Shown: piece after piece, positions 1 to 9,332 of the stretch
How positions within the stretch are numbered: position 1 is the first letter of the stretch
Layout of the letters: each line of letters starts with the position of its first letter
NCBI RefSeq assembly: GCF_000338295.1
Contig: NZ_ANMO01000097.1
Coordinates: forward strand, 174,650 to 238,649
From: Rhodopirellula europaea 6C
Lineage (GTDB): Bacteria > Planctomycetota > Planctomycetia > Pirellulales > Pirellulaceae
Length of the DNA: 64,000 nt
Direction of reading: 5' to 3'
Notes under the pieces: generated by a model
What the model saw: only the letters and a program-made list of their open reading frames with translations
What the model was told of the DNA's origin: nothing
Database searches by the model: none
Translations under genes and position numbers: made by a program

Positions 1-22
1 TTACCATTGCCGAAAAGTCTCA

Positions 23-625
23 ATGTTCACTTTGGCCAAGCCGACCCATCAACAGCTTTTGCACAGAATCTCACAGCAGTCACGGTCATCGTTTAACTAC
101 CCCGACGTCGGTGCGAGTCAAAGGGCATTCCCAGATGGGTATGAACACCATCGACATCGAGTTTCACTAGGAAACGGACGAGAAATCTTCGAAAGTGCGA
201 AGGCGGCACTTGAGAACTGGCGTCAGTTCGATGTCGGATGGGTGGAGGCATTTCCTGCGAACACCGCCATCACTGTCGGAAATACGATTGCGATTCGCGT
301 GCGGATCTTCGGCGTGTGGGCGGTCGCGTTTGACCGCATCGTCGATGTCTTTGACGAGCAGAAGGAGAATTGCCATCGCTTCGGGTATTCAGTGGGGACA
401 TTGATGGAACATCCGGAGCAGGGCGAAGAGCGGTTTTTGATTGAGATGGACGATGACTGCAAAGTGGATTACGAAGTCGCGGCGTTCTTTCGACCGAACA
501 CGCTGGCCGCGAAAATTGCTTGGCCGATCCTGCATCGACGATTCAATCGTTTTCGAAACCAATCCGCTGAGGCTTTGCAACTTGCATGTGCACCTGTGGC
601 AGCCGAATACCCAATCGATGGTTAG
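23..625 (+). CDS. DUF1990 family protein
   Basis: A 200-residue protein matching the DUF1990 pattern: an N-terminal 'FNYPDVGASQ' block followed by a 'GYEHHRHRVSLGNG' block near residues 39-52, and a 'FGYSVGTLMEHPEQGEERF' block around residues 122-140. In this family the later block usually precedes a conserved acidic/aromatic C-terminus, and 'VDYEVAAFFRP' is present here. The biochemical role of the family is not established; members are small soluble proteins. The frame is complete inside the window although it begins only 22 bases from the left edge, so an upstream start cannot be excluded. The next gene is convergent (ZIP transporter on the minus strand). I am fairly sure of the family and unsure of any function. 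Confidence 0.85.
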   Translation: MFTLAKPTHQQLLHRISQQSRSSFNYPDVGASQRAFPDGYEHHRHRVSLGNGREIFESAKAALENWRQFDVGWVEAFPANTAITVGNTIAIRVRIFGVWAVAFDRIVDVFDEQKENCHRFGYSVGTLMEHPEQGEERFLIEMDDDCKVDYEVAAFFRPNTLAAKIAWPILHRRFNRFRNQSAEALQLACAPVAAEYPIDG

Positions 626-754
626 GTAGGCAGGGGCCATGCGGCATCTAGATCGTTGCAGCGAACGCCACGATCCCATGCACAACCGTGGCGAATTCCC
701 AAACGAGTCACGCGATCATTTCAGATCAACTGTTTCGATCTGCTGTGCGTTTGG

Positions 755-1567
755 CTATCCCAATGAGACATCGAGGATCATCATCACGGTGAACCCGATC
801 ATGAGGCAGAGCGTTGCCAGATCTTCATTGCCTTCTTGGTGTGTTTCGGGAATGAGTTCTTCCACGACGACATACACCATCGCCCCGGCGGCAAAGCTGA
901 GGGCAAACGGCAGCACGGGGGCCGCGTAGACAACGATTGCTGCTCCAAAGACCGCGGCGATCGGTTCAACGATTGCGGAGGCTTGAGCGATCAACCAAGA
1001 TTTCGTCCTAGTCATACCTTCGCCACGCAGAGGCACGGCGACCGCGATGCCTTCGGGAAGGTTCTGAAGACCAATTCCAATCGCGAGTGCCGTCGCTCCA
1101 CTCAACGTGGCCGATTCAATCTCAGCGGCTGCGCTGCCAAACGCGACTCCCACCGCGAGCCCTTCGGGAATGTTGTGCAGTGTGATCGCTGCGATCAACA
1201 GGACGCTTCGTTGCCATGCTGTCTTGGGGCCTTCTGCGGATTCGGTTGGCAGACCACGGTGCAGGTGCGGCAGACTGCGGTCCAAGCCATACAGGAATGC
1301 ACCTCCAACGAGAAAGCCGACCGCGGCAGGCAACCAACTTGGCCATCCTTGTTCGGAAGCGGCCTCGATCGATGGAGCGAGCAAGCTCCAATAGCTCGCT
1401 GCCAACATCACGCCGCCGGCGAACCCCAGCATCGCGTCGAAAAGTTTGCGAGGCACATTGGTCAGCCCGAACACCACCGCCGCGCCGAGTGCCGTGAGCG
1501 CCCATGTGAATACGCCGGCCAACAAGGCTTGGAGGACAGGAGTCTGTTGTTGCAGCCAATCGATCAT
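755..1567 (-). CDS. ZIP family divalent metal transporter
   Basis: A 270-residue polytopic membrane protein of the ZIP (ZupT-like) family, which moves Zn2+ or related divalent cations into the cytoplasm. Two diagnostic metal-binding helices are visible: '[16 protein letters not shown]' near residue 130 and '[19 protein letters not shown]' near residue 165, the HNxPEG/xNxPEG pair that lines the metal site in this family. The N-terminus begins directly with a hydrophobic helix, supporting the start at 1567. A histidine/acidic loop of the sort found in many ZIP proteins is short here ('[12 protein letters not shown]'). It is divergent from the cation exchanger that follows, so the two may be separately controlled from about 180 bases of shared upstream DNA. 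Confidence 0.93.
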   Translation of the reverse strand: MIDWLQQQTPVLQALLAGVFTWALTALGAAVVFGLTNVPRKLFDAMLGFAGGVMLAASYWSLLAPSIEAASEQGWPSWLPAAVGFLVGGAFLYGLDRSLPHLHRGLPTESAEGPKTAWQRSVLLIAAITLHNIPEGLAVGVAFGSAAAEIESATLSGATALAIGIGLQNLPEGIAVAVPLRGEGMTRTKSWLIAQASAIVEPIAAVFGAAIVVYAAPVLPFALSFAAGAMVYVVVEELIPETHQEGNEDLATLCLMIGFTVMMILDVSLG

Positions 1568-1747
1568 GAGTGTGAACGTGTTTGCCGAGGTGAGTTGTTG
1601 CGTCTCTTCCCGTGACGCTGCGTTTCAAAGGCAGTGAGCATTTCAAAAGCCCGGGGCCCGATGACAACGAGTGTACCGGCGATTCAGGCAACATCACTGC
1701 GCTCCGCCGAGATTGCACACGGCGCGCCACTTGCTCCGCGTGAAATC

Positions 1748-2806
1748 ATGTCTGTGTTGAATGAATTGTCGTTGCCGCTCAACGTTGTTGTGTTCGCTAT
1801 TGGTGCAGCTTTGGTCTGGTTCGCTGGCACCAAGCTCAGTCAATACGTCGATCTTTTCGCGGATCGAACTGGGATGGGCAAAGCGTTCGCCGGAGCCTTG
1901 TTACTAGGTGGAGCGACCAGCTTGCCTGAACTGGCGACAACGATCACGGCGTCCTGGTCGGGGGCAGCCCAGCTCGCCGGTGCAAACTTATTGGGCGGAG
2001 TGGTGATGCAAATCGCCGTGTTAGCGTTGATTGACGTTGCCGTCTTGCGCGGTCGGCCGCTCACGCTGTTTTCACCGAACTCGTCGTTGTTGATGGCCGG
2101 AGTCTTACTCATCGCGCTGGTCGCTTTGGCGTCAGCGGCGGTCTCGGCGGGCGAACTCTTTTCGTTTGCAGGAATCGGATTTTGGCCGGTCGCCTTGTTT
2201 CTCGCGTATGTCGGATCTATCTGGGTGATCTATCGCTACGAAGGCGACCCGCGATGGCAACCTCGCGGCGAAATTGCTCAACCGCCCGAGTCGGCTCGAG
2301 ATTTGAAGGATGCCTATCAATCGGCGTATGAGTCCGTTTCGACGAAAAAATTGATCGCTCTGTTCTTCGCCGCATCGTCCGTCGTTTTGGTGGGCGGATT
2401 TCTTGTTGCGAAAACCGGTGAATCGATTGCCGAGCAAACCGGGATCGGGCAAAGCTTTGTCGGCGCAACGTTGGTGGCACTGGCGACGAGTCTGCCGGAG
2501 GTCAGCACAACGTATTCGGCGGTCCGGTTCGGGGCGTATAGCATGGCCGCCGCGAATATCTTGGGCACCAACAGCCTGGAAGTCGCGTTGTTTTTGCCTG
2601 CGGACATGGCCTACCGGGATGGAGCGATTTTCGACGCGATGAATCCTTCGGACGCTTTCTTGGCCGCCATCGGAATTGTTGTGACCGGCGTGTATTTGTG
2701 GGGAATCTTGGAACGACGCGACAAGACAGTGTTCGGCATGGGCGTCGATTCGTTCGCGGTTATGGTCGTGTATCTCGGCGGCTTAGCGATTTACTGGACG
2801 TTGTGA
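1748..2806 (+). CDS. CaCA-superfamily sodium/calcium exchanger-like membrane protein
   Basis: A protein of about 352 residues with the two alpha-repeats of the calcium/cation antiporter superfamily: 'GGATSLPELATTITAS' followed by 'AGANLLGGVVMQI' in the N-terminal half, and 'ALATSLPEVSTTYSAVR' followed by 'AANILGTNSLEVALF' in the C-terminal half. The acidic residue inside each T-S-L-P-E motif is the expected ion ligand. About ten membrane helices flank a hydrophilic linker near the middle. I chose the ATG at 1748 because the first helix begins right after it; in-frame ATGs at 1634 and 1661 would add an unhydrophobic leader. The ion specificity cannot be read from sequence. The next gene starts 81 bases downstream on the same strand and may be cotranscribed. 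Confidence 0.85.
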   Translation: MSVLNELSLPLNVVVFAIGAALVWFAGTKLSQYVDLFADRTGMGKAFAGALLLGGATSLPELATTITASWSGAAQLAGANLLGGVVMQIAVLALIDVAVLRGRPLTLFSPNSSLLMAGVLLIALVALASAAVSAGELFSFAGIGFWPVALFLAYVGSIWVIYRYEGDPRWQPRGEIAQPPESARDLKDAYQSAYESVSTKKLIALFFAASSVVLVGGFLVAKTGESIAEQTGIGQSFVGATLVALATSLPEVSTTYSAVRFGAYSMAAANILGTNSLEVALFLPADMAYRDGAIFDAMNPSDAFLAAIGIVVTGVYLWGILERRDKTVFGMGVDSFAVMVVYLGGLAIYWTL

Positions 2807-2887
2807 TTTTTCTCGCTGAGTTTTTGGCATGTCGCTTGCGTGCAGTGCGTCTCAAACGACGACGTCTACTCAGTTGTTAGGAGCATC

Positions 2888-3958
2888 ATGTCAGAACAAC
2901 AAACCACGAGTCAGCGCCCCGCCGTGATCGTGACCGGCAGCACGGGAATGCTGGGATATCCGGTTTGCCTGCGGCTCGCTGATGCTGGCTACCAAGTCTT
3001 TGGATTCGATCGGGTCGGTCTTCCCGAACCACCCAAGCAACATGAATTCGTTCGCGACATCCAGTGCGATATGGCTGACTCCGCGTCTGTCCGTGCCGCG
3101 ATGAAGAAGGTCCATGAATTGACCGGCGGTCGCCTTGCCAGTGTCGTTCACATGGCGGCGTACTATGACTTTTCCGGTGAGGACAGCGATCTGTACGAGA
3201 AGGTCACCGTCAATGGAACCGACCGGCTTCTCAATCAACTCGAAGACTTTGAACTTGATCAGTTCGTATTCACCAGCACCATGCTCATCCACAAACCGTG
3301 TGAGGTCGGTGAACGAATTCGCGAAGACGATCCGTTGGAGGCCAAGTGGCCGTATCCCCAAAGCAAACTCGAGACCGAGAGATTGATTCGCGAGGGGCAC
3401 CCGAACGTCCGTTCCGTTTTCTTACGAATCGGCGGAGTGTACACGGACTATGGCCGACAACCGACGCTCGTCCAACAGATCAAACGCATCTATGAAAAAG
3501 ATTTCCAAGGGCACTTCTTCCCGGGCGATCCGGAGGCTGGCCAATCCGCGGTGCACTTGGATGACACGGTCGAGTCGATCGTGCGCACGGTGGAGCGACG
3601 GGCTGACATCGAAGCCAAAACGGCCATTCTGATCGGCGAGCCAGATCCGCTTTCGTACCGAACTCTCCAAGACCGGATCGGAATGGAACTTCACGGCAAA
3701 GATTGGGCGACGCTGTATGTTCCTTCCGCGCTTGCAAAGGTCGGGGCGGCGGTGACGGATGTGGTCCAACGAGGCGACGCGTTCATCAAACCATTCATGA
3801 TCGACATGGCCGACGATCACTATGCGCTCGACATTTCTCGGGCCAAAGAGTTGCTGGGTTGGGAACCGCAACGCAGTCTTTCGGAGACGCTGTCGACGAT
3901 AACCGGTCAGCTCAAATCCGACCCAGACACTTGGTATCGAAAGAATGGGTTGAAGTGA
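2888..3958 (+). CDS. NAD(P)-dependent epimerase/dehydratase (extended SDR)
   Basis: A 356-residue extended short-chain dehydrogenase. The Rossmann dinucleotide loop is '[12 protein letters not shown]' near residues 14-25, and the catalytic Tyr-x-x-x-Lys appears as 'WPYPQSKLE'. The 'FTSTMLIH' segment provides the preceding Ser/Thr. Such enzymes act on nucleotide sugars or related carbonyl substrates with bound NAD; the exact substrate is not readable. The ATG at 2888 fits the Rossmann strand starting a few residues later better than the ATG 48 bases upstream. It is the first gene of a very tight operon: its TGA overlaps the ATG of the VKOR-like gene by one base. That coupling suggests a shared function with membrane redox proteins instead of ordinary sugar metabolism, which is an inference. 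Confidence 0.9.
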   Translation: MSEQQTTSQRPAVIVTGSTGMLGYPVCLRLADAGYQVFGFDRVGLPEPPKQHEFVRDIQCDMADSASVRAAMKKVHELTGGRLASVVHMAAYYDFSGEDSDLYEKVTVNGTDRLLNQLEDFELDQFVFTSTMLIHKPCEVGERIREDDPLEAKWPYPQSKLETERLIREGHPNVRSVFLRIGGVYTDYGRQPTLVQQIKRIYEKDFQGHFFPGDPEAGQSAVHLDDTVESIVRTVERRADIEAKTAILIGEPDPLSYRTLQDRIGMELHGKDWATLYVPSALAKVGAAVTDVVQRGDAFIKPFMIDMADDHYALDISRAKELLGWEPQRSLSETLSTITGQLKSDPDTWYRKNGLK

Positions 3959-4590
3959 TGTCGCAAGTCACCATTCCGGTGGACGATCTGAACCGAAACG
4001 TCCCACCTTACAATCACAACCCGTCGGCTTGGAGTCAGCGGATTCCGATCTGTTTGTTGGCATTTGTTGCGGCGGCAATCTCTGCCCATTTGTCGCTCTA
4101 TCAATGGGAATTGATCGAAAGTGCCTATGATCCTGTGTTCGGCGATAGCAGCAACGATGTGCTCACGTCGGATACCGCGAAAAGGATGTACGGCATCCTT
4201 GGCATTCATGACGCTTCGCTGGGCGTGTTGGCCTATCTCGGTGACGCCATTTTGGGATTCGCCGGATCCACGAGACGTTGGCAGTACCGACCCTGGTTGG
4301 TCATCCTGTTCGGCATCGATGTCATCCCACTCGGTATCGTGAGCGTGATCTTGGTGATCTGCCAAGCCTTCCTGGTTGGGGAATGGTGCTTTCTCTGCCT
4401 AGTGACCGCAGCGATCTCGTTGGTGCTCGTCTATTGGGCGTGGGACGAAGTGCGAGTGTCGCTGGCGTATCTGCGCATTGTTTGGAAAGAGCATCACGAC
4501 AAGCGGCTGCTTTGGGATGCGATTTGGGGCGTTCGTTCGGAACGATTGGACGCTGCCGGTGAACAACTACTTTCTCGCGAGGTACGCTGA
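3958..4590 (+). CDS. VKOR family-like membrane protein lacking the loop cysteines
   Basis: A 210-residue membrane protein with the fold pattern of vitamin K epoxide reductase homologues: four to five helices, a '[12 protein letters not shown]' loop after the first helix, and a CxxC redox motif (Cys144-x-x-Cys147, in 'EWCFLC') at the start of the last helix. Bacterial VKOR proteins reoxidise disulfide-forming thioredoxins using quinone. Ordinary members carry a second cysteine pair in the loop between helices 1 and 2; here that loop holds serines and no cysteine, so electron relay by the usual route is not possible. The start codon overlaps the previous stop by one base and the stop overlaps the next start by one base. 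No DsbA-like partner is adjacent. Confidence 0.82.
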   Translation: MSQVTIPVDDLNRNVPPYNHNPSAWSQRIPICLLAFVAAAISAHLSLYQWELIESAYDPVFGDSSNDVLTSDTAKRMYGILGIHDASLGVLAYLGDAILGFAGSTRRWQYRPWLVILFGIDVIPLGIVSVILVICQAFLVGEWCFLCLVTAAISLVLVYWAWDEVRVSLAYLRIVWKEHHDKRLLWDAIWGVRSERLDAAGEQLLSREVR

Positions 4591-4946
4591 TGTGGGGGCG
4601 AGTGATCGAAATCATGACGGCGGTTTGGTTGGCGGCCAGCCCATTCGTGTTTGGTGTGCAGGCAGATCCAACCTTGCTGTGGGCGGACCTTGGAGTCGCT
4701 CTGCTGATCTGTGTGCTCTCTGCGTTGTCCTATTGGCCTCCAACACGTCACGCTCATTTGCTGATCCTGCTGGTCTCAATTGGATTGATTGTTTGGGGGC
4801 GATTCGCGGTCCTGCCGCCAACTCCCGCCCACCAAAATCACATCTTCGTTGGGATCTTTCTTTCGATGATGGCGTTGATTCCCAACGAAGCTTCTTTGCC
4901 ACCCCGAGCGTGGCGGAAATTCCCCGCGAGCGATGAATGCCCGTGA
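4590..4946 (+). CDS. SPW-repeat family small membrane protein
   Basis: A 118-residue protein with about four membrane helices. The segment 'VWLAASPFVFG' is the characteristic first half of the SPW repeat (normally ending in S-P-W/F), and 'LLILLVSIGLIVWGRF' forms the third helix. The function of SPW proteins is unknown. The ATG overlaps the preceding TGA by one base, and the gene overlaps the following gene by ten bases, so translation is almost certainly coupled across the operon. Family assignment rests on the short motif and topology, so it is moderately secure. Confidence 0.75.
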   Translation: MWGRVIEIMTAVWLAASPFVFGVQADPTLLWADLGVALLICVLSALSYWPPTRHAHLLILLVSIGLIVWGRFAVLPPTPAHQNHIFVGIFLSMMALIPNEASLPPRAWRKFPASDECP

Positions 4947-6136
4947 GCGATCGACTCGTCGATATCGGAGTGATCGTCACAGGAACTCTGGACGCGGTGG
5001 ACGAAGCCGCGGTGCGTCGTGGGCTCGATCAGTTTCGCGAATTTGTGAAGGATCGTTTCCCGGAATTCAGATGGGACGTTAAAACGACGAGGCGTCCGGA
5101 AGCGGTCGCGGCGAAGCGAACCGCGCCGAGTGCTTTGTTGCAACAAGCGTTGAATGAGCGAGACGAACAACACTGGGATTTTGCGTTCGCGATCACCGCC
5201 GCAGAACTTGAAAGCCACTACTCGCATCACTGTTTCGCGGCGCTGAGTCGACCACTGGATTCCGCTGTGTTTTCGCTTTCATTGATCGACCCACGAGCAA
5301 TCGGCCACGACGCGGAATCGGAACAACGAATCGCCACCATCGCCAATCGGTTGAGCCGTTTGATGTTGCATGCGCTTTCGCACCTGCTCGGGCTCGGACG
5401 CGATTCAAATCCGAAGAACTTGCTGTTTCATCCTTCATCGGCAGAGCAGCTTGATGAGATGGAAGAGCTGACCGATTTGCAAGCGGAACAACAAATCGCG
5501 GCGCTCGCGGAAATTGCCGATCAACGTCTGGAAGAACGATCGGGTAGTTCAACGCCGTGGATCAACTTCATGCTGCGATCGGCGGTGATCAACGCCCGTG
5601 AAATCTGGCAAGCCATTTTCGCGGCTCGGCCATGGCAATTTCCGCGGCGGTTGAGCGGTCTGACTTTGGCGGCCGTGTCCACGTTGGTCGTTTTGCTGCT
5701 GACGGCTGAATCGTGGGACTTGGCTTTATCGCAAAGCTTCGCCAGCACCACGGTTTTGGTGCTCGTCTCCTGGATCGGCACAACCACCTACGTCGTCTTT
5801 CGTCAGCAATTGATAGTTCCCAATCGCACACGGCAAAGCGAGCAGATGGTCGTCACGAATCTGTCCGCGATTGGAATCGTGTTTGCCGGAATGTTGGTGA
5901 CTTGGTTGACGCTAACGGCGGCCGCGCTGGCAATCGCCGGTCTGTTGTTTGGTCCCACCCTGATTGCCGAATGGGCCGCTTCACTTTCGCAACCAGCGTC
6001 GCAAATCGGATGGGCGGAACGTTTTTCGATGTCAACCTTCAGCGCATCGCTGGGGTTGATGATTGGTGCGTTGGGTACCAGCTTCGAGTCACAACACTAC
6101 TTTCGTCACATCATCTTTGTCGACGAAGAGATCTGA
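4937..6136 (+). CDS. Membrane protein with degenerate metzincin-like HxxxH segment
   Basis: A 399-residue protein with two halves. Residues 1-210 are soluble and contain 'LMLHALSHLLGLG' (His145, His149), which resembles an HExxHxxG zinc-protease helix except that the catalytic Glu is replaced by Ala. The same half is strongly charged around 'LDEMEELTDLQAEQQ'. Residues from about 225 contain four hydrophobic helices and end in a short cytoplasm-like tail. I know no named family for it. It is the last gene of the epimerase-VKOR-SPW operon and overlaps the SPW gene by ten bases. A role as an inactive protease-like binding or sensing subunit is an inference only. Confidence 0.8.
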   Translation: MPVSDRLVDIGVIVTGTLDAVDEAAVRRGLDQFREFVKDRFPEFRWDVKTTRRPEAVAAKRTAPSALLQQALNERDEQHWDFAFAITAAELESHYSHHCFAALSRPLDSAVFSLSLIDPRAIGHDAESEQRIATIANRLSRLMLHALSHLLGLGRDSNPKNLLFHPSSAEQLDEMEELTDLQAEQQIAALAEIADQRLEERSGSSTPWINFMLRSAVINAREIWQAIFAARPWQFPRRLSGLTLAAVSTLVVLLLTAESWDLALSQSFASTTVLVLVSWIGTTTYVVFRQQLIVPNRTRQSEQMVVTNLSAIGIVFAGMLVTWLTLTAAALAIAGLLFGPTLIAEWAASLSQPASQIGWAERFSMSTFSASLGLMIGALGTSFESQHYFRHIIFVDEEI

Positions 6137-6197
6137 ATGCGTCGCTTGGATTGAATGATCTCTGGGATTCGGTGCCGTCCGTTGAACCGAGATGAAA

Positions 6198-8306
6198 TCA
6201 CTGCTCCGAAAGGCGTTCGTATGCATCCCGCGTCATTCGGTCTGTCGGTGGAATCGTCAGCAAAATCATTTTCGCGGATGCTTTTGCTTTGTCTGGCTCT
6301 CCGGACGCCGCGACGGATTTGATCCATCCAATCATTGCTGCATGCCAACTTGGGTTGCCTTGGGGAAGTCCGTCTGCCAGTCGCTTCCACCATCTCGCAG
6401 CATGCCTCTGATCCGATTTCGAATGGGAGACGGCGTAGGACGTCGCCGCTCTCCGGCACCATTCATCCGCTTCGGAAGGTGTTCGTTGCAATTCGGTTGC
6501 TATCAACGAATCTGCGGCATCACGCTGGCCTGCCCAAATCAGCCAACCGGCACGCTGCATATCGGTGGGGAAGTTTCCATCAGATGGGAGTGACAGCAGG
6601 CAACGCCCAATGTCGACTCGGCGAATCGGATTCTGAACAACATCCTTTTCCAGCCGCATCGCCAAGGCGTCATTCACTCCAGCCGGTGGTGAAGCCTCGA
6701 TGACATCCGTTTGGTTTTGACGAAAGGATGCGAGTTGTTGAAAGAAACCATCGCTGGTTTCCTTCTGCAGTTCGCTCCACAGCGATTCGGAGGTTTCTGC
6801 AATTAACACTGTCAGGTCCGCATGAGTTCGCCGAACGATCTCCGACGCATCGTGTTCTTGAAACGCTTGGTGCATTGACGCGACGACGTCCGGACTTGGT
6901 TGGTCGATCCACGCTTTCGCCCAAGCTTGGATCGCCTGAACACGCACCGAATCAGCGGTGGATTCGTTCATCCAGTGAACGTTTGCAAATTGCACGGAGA
7001 TCTTCGCAGCCTCGAGCCATTTCGATTGTCGTTCGGCCCAAGCCATTCGCCAACGCGTCGCGGCAAAAGCGGATTGCGATTCCGGCCATTGATTCGCGAT
7101 CTGAATCAGCATCGCTTCGATGTCGGCATCCGATGCAGTCGTTGGTCCCGCAGCCTGACCGATGGTGGCCGCCTGCAACAACGCGTCAGCGGAGCTTGTC
7201 GAATGGGGGTGTCGCTGGCTGATCCGACGAAGCAACTCGATCGCAGCTTTCGAATTCGATTGCCGAGAAAGGATCGCCGCCGCTTTCATTGCTGAGTCAA
7301 CACTGCGGCGGGCGACATCGTCAGACACGGCAGCTTTGGCAAAGTGCAATGCGGCTTGCATCGACTGGCCGCGTCGCAGGTAGTACATCGCATCGGCGAT
7401 CCACAACCGTGGATCGGATCCGTCGCCCGGTGGTGTGGCCGAGTCCATGCCTGATTGCAAACGTGTTTGCGCCACGATCGTGTCCGCCCGATCTTTCGCG
7501 TTGGCACCGTGACGCTCGCGAATGATTTCCAACCAATCGGCAATTGCTTCTTCATCCTTTTGCGCGAGCAGGTAACGCAGTCGAACCAAGTCCATGCCGA
7601 CGCCGGCGTTTGTCACCGATGGGTCGCTTCCATAGACGGAATGAAGCATCTGTTCTGCTGTTTCCATGTCGCCGGCCGACAGCGCGACTCGGACCCGCAG
7701 AGCTCGTGCGGATTCGGCCGATGAGTTTGAATCGGAACCCGTTGGTGCGACACTCGCCGATTCACGAAGAACAGCCGCTGCCGATCGTGCGTCGCCTTGG
7801 CGGAGATGAGCTTCGGCGAGCAATCGCAAGACTTCCGCGCGAGCGATTCCTTCAGCGGGCAACGCCAGCAACGCTGCTTCAGCGACCTTGACCGCTTCGG
7901 CGGCCGATGCGACCCCGTCGCCGCTTCCTTCGGCGAACAGTTCGGACTTGAGCACCGCCAATTCCACTCGGGAAAGCCACAGTAAGCTCACTTCGCGAGG
8001 TGACTCGGATGGCTGCAATTCATTCAGTCGTGACTGCAACTTCCCATCGGCTTCGCCAACGTTTGTCAGCAAGATCGAGAGTTTGTCGTCAGGGATCGGT
8101 CTCGCGATGACCTCGATCAGATCGTTCCGAGTCGACTGCACATGGCTGTCGGCTGAACTTGAATCCACCAGCCGAGAAGTGCGACTTGTCGTGTTCGCAT
8201 TTGCGGCGTCAAATGTCGTTTGAGCCAAACCGACCGAGGGCCAAAGCATCAACAACAGACCGATGACAACTGCGACAAAATCTAAATATCTAAGCAAGGC
8301 ACTCAT
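6198..8306 (-). CDS. Secreted TPR-like repeat protein, downstream of two ExbD genes
   Basis: A 702-residue protein that starts with a hydrophobic signal-type segment ('FVAVVIGLLLMLWPSVGLAQ', cleavage expected after AQ). The rest is alpha-helical with repeated TPR-like helix pairs such as 'LRLLAEAHLRQGDARSAA' and 'AMYYLRRGQSMQAALHFAK'. Such proteins form periplasmic scaffolds. The ATG overlaps the TGA of the upstream ExbD gene by four bases, so it belongs to the ExbD-ExbD operon, and it could be the periplasmic partner driven by the ExbD pair. No catalytic motif is visible. It is convergent with the degenerate-metzincin gene, with only 61 bases between the stops. Confidence 0.85.
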   Translation of the reverse strand: MSALLRYLDFVAVVIGLLLMLWPSVGLAQTTFDAANANTTSRTSRLVDSSSADSHVQSTRNDLIEVIARPIPDDKLSILLTNVGEADGKLQSRLNELQPSESPREVSLLWLSRVELAVLKSELFAEGSGDGVASAAEAVKVAEAALLALPAEGIARAEVLRLLAEAHLRQGDARSAAAVLRESASVAPTGSDSNSSAESARALRVRVALSAGDMETAEQMLHSVYGSDPSVTNAGVGMDLVRLRYLLAQKDEEAIADWLEIIRERHGANAKDRADTIVAQTRLQSGMDSATPPGDGSDPRLWIADAMYYLRRGQSMQAALHFAKAAVSDDVARRSVDSAMKAAAILSRQSNSKAAIELLRRISQRHPHSTSSADALLQAATIGQAAGPTTASDADIEAMLIQIANQWPESQSAFAATRWRMAWAERQSKWLEAAKISVQFANVHWMNESTADSVRVQAIQAWAKAWIDQPSPDVVASMHQAFQEHDASEIVRRTHADLTVLIAETSESLWSELQKETSDGFFQQLASFRQNQTDVIEASPPAGVNDALAMRLEKDVVQNPIRRVDIGRCLLSLPSDGNFPTDMQRAGWLIWAGQRDAADSLIATELQRTPSEADEWCRRAATSYAVSHSKSDQRHAARWWKRLADGLPQGNPSWHAAMIGWIKSVAASGEPDKAKASAKMILLTIPPTDRMTRDAYERLSEQ

Positions 8307-8806
8307 GGCGTGATGGGCTCCGCCGAGTCGTCCACCGATTGCGATGAACTGTCAGCTGAAACCGCCAGGTGAACTCGATCGAACCCTGACAATCGAACCA
8401 TGTCGACGGTCGCAACGGTGGCTGCCATCGAAACATCGCCGTCCGGATCTACAATCACGGGAGGCGAAATTCCTAGTTCCGCGATCGCATCCAACCGTTC
8501 CCGCAATGAGATCACGGAATTGAATTGCGTCGTCCCCAGAACATATCGCACGGATTTGGAACCGGCGCTTTCGATCTTCAGAATCAGTTCCTCCATCGGA
8601 ACATCGGTCGTTTCTTCGGGAGGCAGTGTCTCGGACGAAACGGACGTCGACTCCGCAGCAACTGCCAACCCGCCCGGCATGTCTTGCTCGGGCGCATCGA
8701 AACTACTGGTCCAGACAAAGAACACCAGCAACAGAAAAACGACATCGATCATCGAAGTCATCCCGACGCTCTGTTGTGAATTGCTTCGGATGGCGGGTCG
8801 CTTCAT
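8303..8806 (-). CDS. exbD: ExbD/TolR-type biopolymer transport protein (second copy)
   Basis: A 167-residue inner-membrane protein with one N-terminal helix preceded by the family motif 'GMTSMIDVVFLLLVFF'. The membrane Asp in 'MIDVVF' is the proton-pathway residue of ExbD/TolR. The remaining part is a periplasmic domain rich in acidic residues ('ESTSVSSETLPPEETTDV') followed by a compact alpha/beta domain. ExbD works with the ExbB/TolQ channel to energise outer-membrane processes. It overlaps the first ExbD gene and the TPR gene by four bases each (ATGA-type junctions). Confidence 0.93.
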   Translation of the reverse strand: MKRPAIRSNSQQSVGMTSMIDVVFLLLVFFVWTSSFDAPEQDMPGGLAVAAESTSVSSETLPPEETTDVPMEELILKIESAGSKSVRYVLGTTQFNSVISLRERLDAIAELGISPPVIVDPDGDVSMAATVATVDMVRLSGFDRVHLAVSADSSSQSVDDSAEPITP

Positions 8807-9243
8807 CGTGACGCTCCCGGCCGACTGGATGATGGCAACGTCGCGATTGATAAGTCGCGGATACCGATTTGGTTGATGCGATGCAGCACTGGTTCGACAA
8901 ATTGATACGCAACGCTTTGATCAACTCGCAGACGAACGGGCGTCTCAACGATCGATTTGGTTTGACTGAGCCGAGTGATCATCTCGTCCAGGTTCACCTG
9001 GGTCGCTCCCAGCCACAGCTGATGGGATGAGTCCATGGTCAGATTGATCGGCGCCGCGTTGGGATCACTTTCGATCGATGACTGGGCTGATGGCAAGTCG
9101 ACGGCATGCCGGTTTTCTTGGCGAGCCAAGTGACTGGAAACGAGGAAGAAGATGATCAGCAGAAACACGACATCGATCATCGGTGTCATGTTGATCTCGT
9201 CCACCCGACGACCGTTTTGAATGGATTGGCTGGGTGAACGCAT
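8803..9243 (-). CDS. exbD: ExbD/TolR-type biopolymer transport protein (first copy)
   Basis: A 146-residue ExbD/TolR protein: a short basic cytoplasmic tail, then 'NMTPMIDVVFLLIIFFLV' with the conserved membrane Asp, then a periplasmic domain of about 110 residues. It opens a three-gene minus-strand operon (ExbD, ExbD, TPR protein). Upstream lies a divergent methyltransferase, so no ExbB/TolQ gene is present where one would be expected. Either the motor uses an ExbB encoded elsewhere, or this operon is a variant. Confidence 0.93.
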   Translation of the reverse strand: MRSPSQSIQNGRRVDEINMTPMIDVVFLLIIFFLVSSHLARQENRHAVDLPSAQSSIESDPNAAPINLTMDSSHQLWLGATQVNLDEMITRLSQTKSIVETPVRLRVDQSVAYQFVEPVLHRINQIGIRDLSIATLPSSSRPGASR

Positions 9244-9332
9244 GGGAGAATGAGATGAGCGAGATAGTCACGACGGTTCCAGACCACTATCGTAGTGCAA
9301 ATTCTACATTTGTTTTTCACGCGAAAAATTGC

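Noticed and set aside
836..1615. 259-codon frame opposite the ZIP gene
   Set aside because: The ZIP signatures on the minus strand are decisive; the plus-strand translation is Cys/Arg-rich noise.
4937..6136. Active archaemetzincin-like protease
   Set aside because: The catalytic Glu of HExxH is Ala and the downstream metal ligands of that family are not visible.
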